Assembly (NCBI GenBank): GCA_039602395.1 | Contig: JBCNJP010000019.1 | Span: 7,394,997-7,458,996, forward strand | DNA from: Deinandra increscens subsp. villosa | Taxonomy: Eukaryota; Streptophyta; Magnoliopsida; Asterales; Asteraceae | DNA length: 64,000 nucleotides | Direction: 5' to 3' | Shown here: one piece after another, positions 58,054-64,000 of the stretch | Position numbering within the stretch: the first letter of the stretch is position 1 | How the letters are laid out: each line of letters opens with the position of its first letter | Position numbers and translations under genes: made by a program | Notes under the pieces: generated by a model | Database searches by the model: none | Seen by the model: the letters and a program-made list of their open reading frames with translations, nothing else | Told to the model about the DNA's origin: nothing

Positions 58054-59661
58054 CTTCACCTACGATTCGAATTAACTATATCCTCGAGCAAAACTGATAT
58101 TGAGATTTGTAAACTTATCGTTCTGTATTTTTTCAACAAAATCAGCAAGCAGCAAACCCTAAGCTCAATCAAAACGTTCCTACAAAATCCAAAAGGTACA
58201 ATCCAAATAACCTAATTTAATCATGAACATAAGATGCGGAGCAAGTACACCTAACATTCAACCGAATCCGTTCGGCTTTCAAACTGTGTATCTATTGCAA
58301 ATTTAAATATGATTAAAGGTATGATGAATAATAACTCGAGAGATACCTTCTGCCTTCACGCTATAATCGGCGAAAAGTTGAAAGTACAAGGAGATTCGTG
58401 TGAACGGTTTTAAATGTGAAATCTAGATTTGAATAGAATTAAAAAGTGCGGCGGAGCAACCGTCGCCATCAATCGCCGGCATTCCTGAATCAGTTACCGT
58501 GGGCCCATTTTGAGTAATCGGGGAGGAGAGGGAGGAGTAAACGGAACCGTTAACGGTGTTTACACGGCGATAACGTCCACGCCACCTAGGGTTTGATGTC
58601 AGTAACGGACTAGTGGTTTTTGTTTAATAGTCGGCTAAAAGTAAAAAGTAAAAACTAAATAATTGAAATAGGCCCAATTTGGGGATTTGACCCATATCTA
58701 ACCAGTAGCTAGCCCAAATACAAGTTGAGCTGTAAAATGAAAAAACCTCTTATTCTCCGAGGTGTTCAAATTGGGTTATTAATATTTAGCAACCGGTTGG
58801 GTTCTAAACGGATCCGGTTTGTCAACTTTGTGTTAAAATTGGTTCTTTTTTAAAGTAACAATTCGGGTAGAAAACGGTTTAGTGAAGAAAACAATCGAAG
58901 TAGGCAGCAAAACACCCTTTTAAAATTATTTTAAAAATTTGGAACTGGTTTTTAACTTTTAAAACGTATAAAACTATTTTAAAATAAAAAGTAAATAAAA
59001 TACCCTTCCCTATACATTTAATTTTCAATTCTTAATTCGAGACTCATGTATTAAAAAAAGGCTGTAGATATATTCACCCACCAAATTGATATATTCACCT
59101 ATTTCCCACGACCATTTCATGTGAAACGACCTCAAAACGACCGTTTCAAGCAAAACTACCTCAATACGATTTGTGGAAAAAGGGGGGGGGGGGCTGAATT
59201 TTAAGGTTGTCGTCGTCGCGACACGTCACCTCGTTTTGCCTAAAACGACTGTTTTGGGCAAAACGACCGTAGAAAATGAGAAAATAAAAAATGACTTGTC
59301 TTTTATCCAAGTTAGAGATCACACCCATTTACAATAACATAAAACTTGGGTAACGTGTCATATAAATGACCTCTGCACCGTGAATTTAAAAAATAATGTA
59401 TCTTTTCAGAAGCAAACTCAAGCATATTCACATAAAACCATGCTAACATATCTACCAAAAATGATCATTGGTCATTTACAGTTCTCTCTTTACAAAACAT
59501 AAAAACCATTATATAACCTCAAAATCAAGACTCCCTATCCTGTTTCATCATTTGATAAAAAAAATTCAATGCTCATATTCACATAGAGATGAAACTATCA
59601 AAGTTGATTGTGACACTCTCTTATTACTTTGTTCCTTACCAAAAAGCTAGATACCACCTCC
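58054..59661. other. OTU promoter, spacer and Pumilio 3' region
   Basis: 58054-58480 is the OTU leader, probably with an intron. At 58755 a hAT-like end (GAGGTGTTCAAAT) precedes AACCGGTTGGG and CGGATCCGG words, a probable decayed element. 59660-59300 includes the Pumilio 3' UTR. No gene in between. Confidence 0.45.
59093..59275. repeat. AAACGACCG-motif cluster with hairpin and G-run
   Basis: AAACGACC/AAACGACT words recur at least five times. CGTTTTGCC (59232-59240) pairs with GGCAAAACG (59257-59265) around another palindromic AAAACgactgTTTT. A run of 12 G is at 59182-59193. The same words make the hairpins at 27.9-28.0 kb. Confidence 0.7.
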
Positions 59662-62600
59662 TCAAGACCTGGAAGAAGTTGATGATGCAGCATGCCTTTC
59701 TGCAAATACAAGTAATATATGTAAGCATTTCATGGAGATAGATCATGAGATAAATCAAGAAAATATTGATTTTGACAATGTGTCCAAAACAAGTTTCTCA
59801 CCTCCTGAAGTGATGAGCTTTTCCACACGAGAAACAATATGTTTGCCGTAGGTGTAACGCTTCAAAGCAACCAAGTGGACCTTTATGCGTGAGAGGATGA
59901 AATCGCGGCTCTGCGCATCACAGGTTTCTAGAACCTTCTGCACCACATAATTCCCAAAAGGGTCCTTCATCATTGCCTGTATTTTCAACAAAAAAAAGTA
60001 AAAGTTTACTTGTAGCTAGTATACGGGTCGTATAGTTCTGTTTAGCGAAAGATGAGTTAGAAGCCTTTAATATTCAATAACATGACTTGGAATTGGAAAC
60101 TAAATGATAAAAAAGAAGAATTTCTCACTTGTAACGGCTCATTTTCATCATTGGGACCAAGTATCTCCTTCACAAGAAGTTGGCGTTCCTCTAGACTTCC
60201 ATAAGTTAAACATTTCTCAACAACATTAGAAGCAAATTTCTGCAGACTCATTATTACTATCTGTCCCAAAAGCTTGCTGATGATAGCAGATCGCTCGTGG
60301 GGTTTGCCATGTTGCAGTACATGCTAATCAAACAAAAAAGATCAAAATTATTGATGGATATTTTAAACATTTCAATTGCATTAAGCTATGTGCAGTTGTG
60401 ATTTAGTTTTTACCTGAATAACATAATTACCATATTGGTCTTGTGCTAGAGTACAAACTGAGTTCATGATTTCATCCATTACAACTTGTGTATTTGGATC
60501 ATCACAATGCTCCAAAACCCTCTGTTGATATCAAATATGATTAGTATTTTACAAGAGAGTATCTCCAATCTACATAAAAAAGTTGTATAGTTTTTTTCTT
60601 TTTTTACCTGTATGACCCGACAACCATAAGGATGTGACGAAAGGGCAACAACTTGCCCAAAGAAAGATGAAATAATAAACTGGATCCGATCTTGAGGCAC
60701 ACATTCAATGCATTTTTGGATAACATGATTACCATTTTGATCACGAACACATTTCATCACCGAACCATTGAGCTCACTAACCATCTGGTTCTGCTGGTCA
60801 ACATGAACCACCTCCAATGCCTGATTAGAGATATAATTTTGGTGTATAAGATTTAAGAACTCAACCTAAGGATCTTTATCAAAAACTTATCACGGGTAAA
60901 CGATCAAAACCCAAAAAAATGTTGTCAAGATATGATCTTTACTAGAGAATTCGGTGGTTTTGGTAACTAATCACCTTCTGGATGACTCTGCAACCATACA
61001 TTTGAAGGCTAAGAGGCAAAACATGACCCTTAAGTTGACTAGCTAACTCCTTCCTCTGACTTTCAGTTCCATGCTCAAAAAACTGCACATTTATATATGC
61101 TCAAATTGAGTTAAATTACTACAAAAGCAGTTTGAATAAGCAGATTATACGTATTAGGATGGTATATACCCACACCACTTGCAAACGGGTCAACGGGTCA
61201 ACGGGTCAACGGCCTTTTGACTTTTCAAAGTTTGAAAAAATCAAATCGTTGTTTAAAATAGTCAACAACCATATGATTTTTTTGGTTTGTGTGGGAATAG
61301 GAGGACACTAAGTATTATATATACCTTCTGTATAACGTAATTACCAAAGACATCAGTCATCAAACTACGAGCACGAGGAATGATTTCAGGGAAAATTAAA
61401 TTCTTTTCTTCAAGTGTTGCTGTTTCAAGCTTCTGCTGAATAAACCGGCTTCCATACTGATCCGTACTACAAAATAAAACAAGAAAAATAAAAGAGGCAG
61501 TAATAAATCTGTACAAAAAAAAAACATAACGAAAAACAAAAGAACACCTTGGCATACCTAAACTCAATGACATGATTAACCACATCAGAGAGCTCAAAAG
61601 ATTTGGTTTTATTGTTCTTGAGTTCATCTAACAATGACGAAACATATCTTCGATCAAAATTAATTTCAGCCACTGAATTTCTCAAAGCAGGAGCGAATTG
61701 AGTGGTTCGTTCTGGCTGTGACAAAGGTCTAGATTTTCCCACTAAGTTTCCTTGATATGGCATCACATGACTATATGTGGGATTCTCATGTAAATGGTTT
61801 AAACTGCCTGATCTACCAAAATGCGGTAAACCGTAGTGTTGGTTACGCTGGGCGAGCAGTGCCTCAATATACAGTTTGTGAAGAGCTTGCATATCTTCAT
61901 AGCCATGTGAAACAATATAGTTATGTCTTCCCTGAGGAAAATCGCCATGCTGAGAATCGATTACAGGTTGCGGGTAGTTATACCGCCTCAAAAGTTGTCC
62001 ATTTCCTGCAGTATTTATATTTGAAGCTGAAATTACAGATCAAGAAACACATGTAAGTAGTTGTATTTTACAAGAAAAACAGGATTATAGTATATTATTA
62101 TGTACCTGAAGCAAGGTGGTTATTTGCTGCAGAATATCTAGCTGGTGGCATCCAACCAGATAAATCCATCCCTGGGGTATCAATGACTTGACTACGTGGC
62201 ACTTCTATGTTTGAAAAGTCAAACATGTTCCTGTTAGAATTCAGGTCAACAGAAGAAGCTGCTCTCCTATGAAAATTCACTGGCCCAAGATTATCTTTTC
62301 TTGCATTATCAACAAACTGATGCTGAAAACTTAACCTCTGATCATTTATAGCATCAAGATTATTACACTGCGAATAATTATCGCGGTCAAGAAGGTGGCT
62401 TTTTGAGAGGTTTAAGCTAGATAAAGAAGATGCCACATCAGCAGGGCGAACCATGCTGCTCACAGGAGGAAGGCCAGGACTAGGGGCTTTTCTTGATACA
62501 GAAGAACCCACAATTGGTGTAAAAGAATGTGTGAACGGTGAAGTTTCGTTTTCGTTAGCTAAACTTGATGAATGCGAATTGGAAATAATCGCATTCTGAC

Positions 62601-63409
62601 TTGCAGGGCGAGATATTCGATTAGAAGAAGTTGCAGGCTGTTGAAGTCCTTCCTGCACAAAATAAATCACAACAAAAGTTTAAGACAACTGCAGTTAGAA
62701 TCAAATCAATCAGTTCATCAACAAATGCTACCAAAAGGTCCAAAGATAAAGATTCTATATAAAGATTCACCTGAAGAATATCTGCAAAGCTTTTTCTTCT
62801 ACATCCCATTCCAGAAGACGATAAACCAATCAGACCATCGGGTTTACTGACCCATTCAGCCGAGTTTTTTCGGGCCTTCCTCATCTCAATCAATTCAGAT
62901 TCTGCATTTTTAGGTATACCTAATCCAGGCTGCATTGAAAACAATGAAGAACTATTACCACTATCACCATCACTAACCACATTCTTCTTCTTCCACCAAT
63001 CTCTTGTCCCTTCAGAACACGACCCGCCCGCCTGAAACCGCTGTGCAACCCGCCAATCCTCTTTCGACAATAAAGGCGGAGGAAGTCTTGGATTGAAGTT
63101 CCCATGAGCATAATAATATGATAAATACATGGGATGAGATCTAAGCTCTTCTTCAGTCAACATCTCACTGGCACTAACACCATTTCTATTATCAATCTGA
63201 TCAAGATCAGGGTTTCTATACAAACTTCCAACGGCACTTAACGACCCCTCAACTGTCGGTGGAGCGCTACCGCTTCTGTGCGTATTCCGATCTCTTTCTT
63301 GATCACCAAAAGCCCTATTTTCCCTTTCACTAAGTATTGATTCAAGCTCATTTTCTAAACTATTATCTGAATTGTTTCCAGTTAACCCTTTCATCATACC
63401 CTCTTGCAT
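59662..63409 (-). CDS. APUM: Pumilio/PUF-family RNA-binding protein
   Basis: Ten exons in transcription order: 63409-62771, 62652-62106, 62026-61558, 61466-61325, 61082-60975, 60820-60608, 60521-60414, 60323-60129, 59976-59802 and 59699-59662 (877 residues). The N-terminal half has the plant NABP-type region: SGSAPPTVEGS, LTEEELRSHPMYLSYYY and NPRLPPPLLSKEDWRVAQR. The C-terminal part (about residues 530-865) has eight Puf repeats, with RNA-contact helices such as DQYGSRFIQQKLE, DVFGNYVIQK, QMYGCRVIQK, DQNGNHVIQK, HPYGCRVIQ, DQYGNYVIQ, QKFASNVVEK and DPFGNYVVQK. PUF proteins bind 3' UTRs with UGUA cores and repress or destabilise mRNAs. The repeats look intact. It belongs with the APUM1-6 group; which member is not resolved. 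The ATG at 63407-63409 begins MQEGMMKGL; Met5 or Met6 could also serve. Confidence 0.92.
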
Positions 63410-64000
63410 ATTGATCTTTAATGATCACTCCCTGTTCATAAACCCTAATTTTCCAAATTTGGGTATTGATGACCAATCAGAATATATACAGATCTGGTGA
63501 TATGTTTGCCCTAAACTGAAATAAAGACACAAAGTTAGTTACTCACGGATCAATTATTCAATAAAGGAAAGAATTAGATTAACAGAAATGCGATCATACA
63601 AAACTACTCTGGATCTAAGGCGGGCAGTCACAGATTTCCAAGAAATTGGTGTGAATTTTAGAAGGGGGGTATATGGAAATGTGAGATACGAATCAAACTT
63701 ACAGCGGTGATATTGTTAGAGTGGAGCGATGAATCAGTCTCGATAAATCACACGTGAATCAGATGTTGGTTTGAATTTCACGTGAAAAAGGGATTTTCTG
63801 AATTTTGATTCAAAATGAGTGGGTTGATGATTTGATCTAGAGGTTTACGTGCATGGGAGCTACGAGTGTTTTATCATCATAAATAAAATAAGGTAGGTAT
63901 TTTTCAAGTTATTTATATTTATCAAAATATATCCTGATTAATTAGCGGTATCAAAGTGTGTAAAGTTAATATGAGTCGCGGTTTAAAAAAATATTATATT
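63410..64000. other. Pumilio gene leader and promoter
   Basis: A pyrimidine-poor leader follows the start codon upstream (CCCTAATTTTCC...), with a likely leader intron (an acceptor-type AG near 63520 and GT-rich text near 63700). No other gene to the window edge. Confidence 0.45.

Overview
The window is 64 kb of nuclear DNA from a dicot plant. Spliced genes with GT-AG introns, a TIR-type NLR (TNLs are absent from grasses), two nuclear tRNA-Ile genes, and plant SINEs, Helitrons, hAT elements and Ty3/gypsy sequence all fit. The overall feel (AT-rich, this repeat mixture) would suit an asterid such as a composite, but that is a guess. A run of exactly 500 N at 14960-15459 is an assembly gap.

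Layout. 1-4.3 kb: most of an ELF6-type JmjC histone demethylase (+), cut by the window edge. 4.7-4.9 kb: two tandem tRNA-Ile(AAU) genes. 5.8-14.4 kb: URB1/Npa1-like ribosome biogenesis factor (-). 15-16.4 kb: gap and non-coding DNA. 16.6-20.8 kb: a TIR-NB-LRR resistance-type gene (+) whose TIR lacks the catalytic glutamate. 21.0-26.3 kb: ABCG24/28-type half transporter (-), convergent with the TNL. 26.6-42.3 kb: a gene-free island made of Helitrons, SINEs, a hAT element, a LINE end, LTR-like DNA and a microsatellite. 42.4-43.1 kb: SmB spliceosomal protein (-). 43.9-47.0 kb: 5' part of a truncated Ty3/gypsy retrotransposon (LTR, PBS, broken gag). 47-52.2 kb: a second repeat island with Harbinger-like MITEs, one carrying a nested hAT element. 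53.0-54.8 kb: PCRK/PBL-type immune kinase (+). 55.3-58.1 kb: OTU deubiquitinase (-), convergent with the kinase. 59.7-63.4 kb: Pumilio-family RNA-binding protein (-). All exon borders were placed by eye from splice sites, reading phase and family similarity, and every exon set sums to an intact frame.

The genes do not form a pathway; this is an ordinary chromosome segment. Two are immune genes (TNL, PCRK-like kinase). Several serve RNA or ribosome biology (URB1, SmB, Pumilio).

The most unusual signals are: (1) three tiny insertions of 14-25 nt, consisting only of a retroelement 3' tail plus poly(A), each flanked by a 13-16 bp target-site duplication, in a window where several SINE families share that same tail; (2) the TNL with Glu-to-Lys at the TIR NADase position; (3) a hAT element nested in a Harbinger-like MITE, both with clear target duplications; (4) three Helitrons with matching ends.
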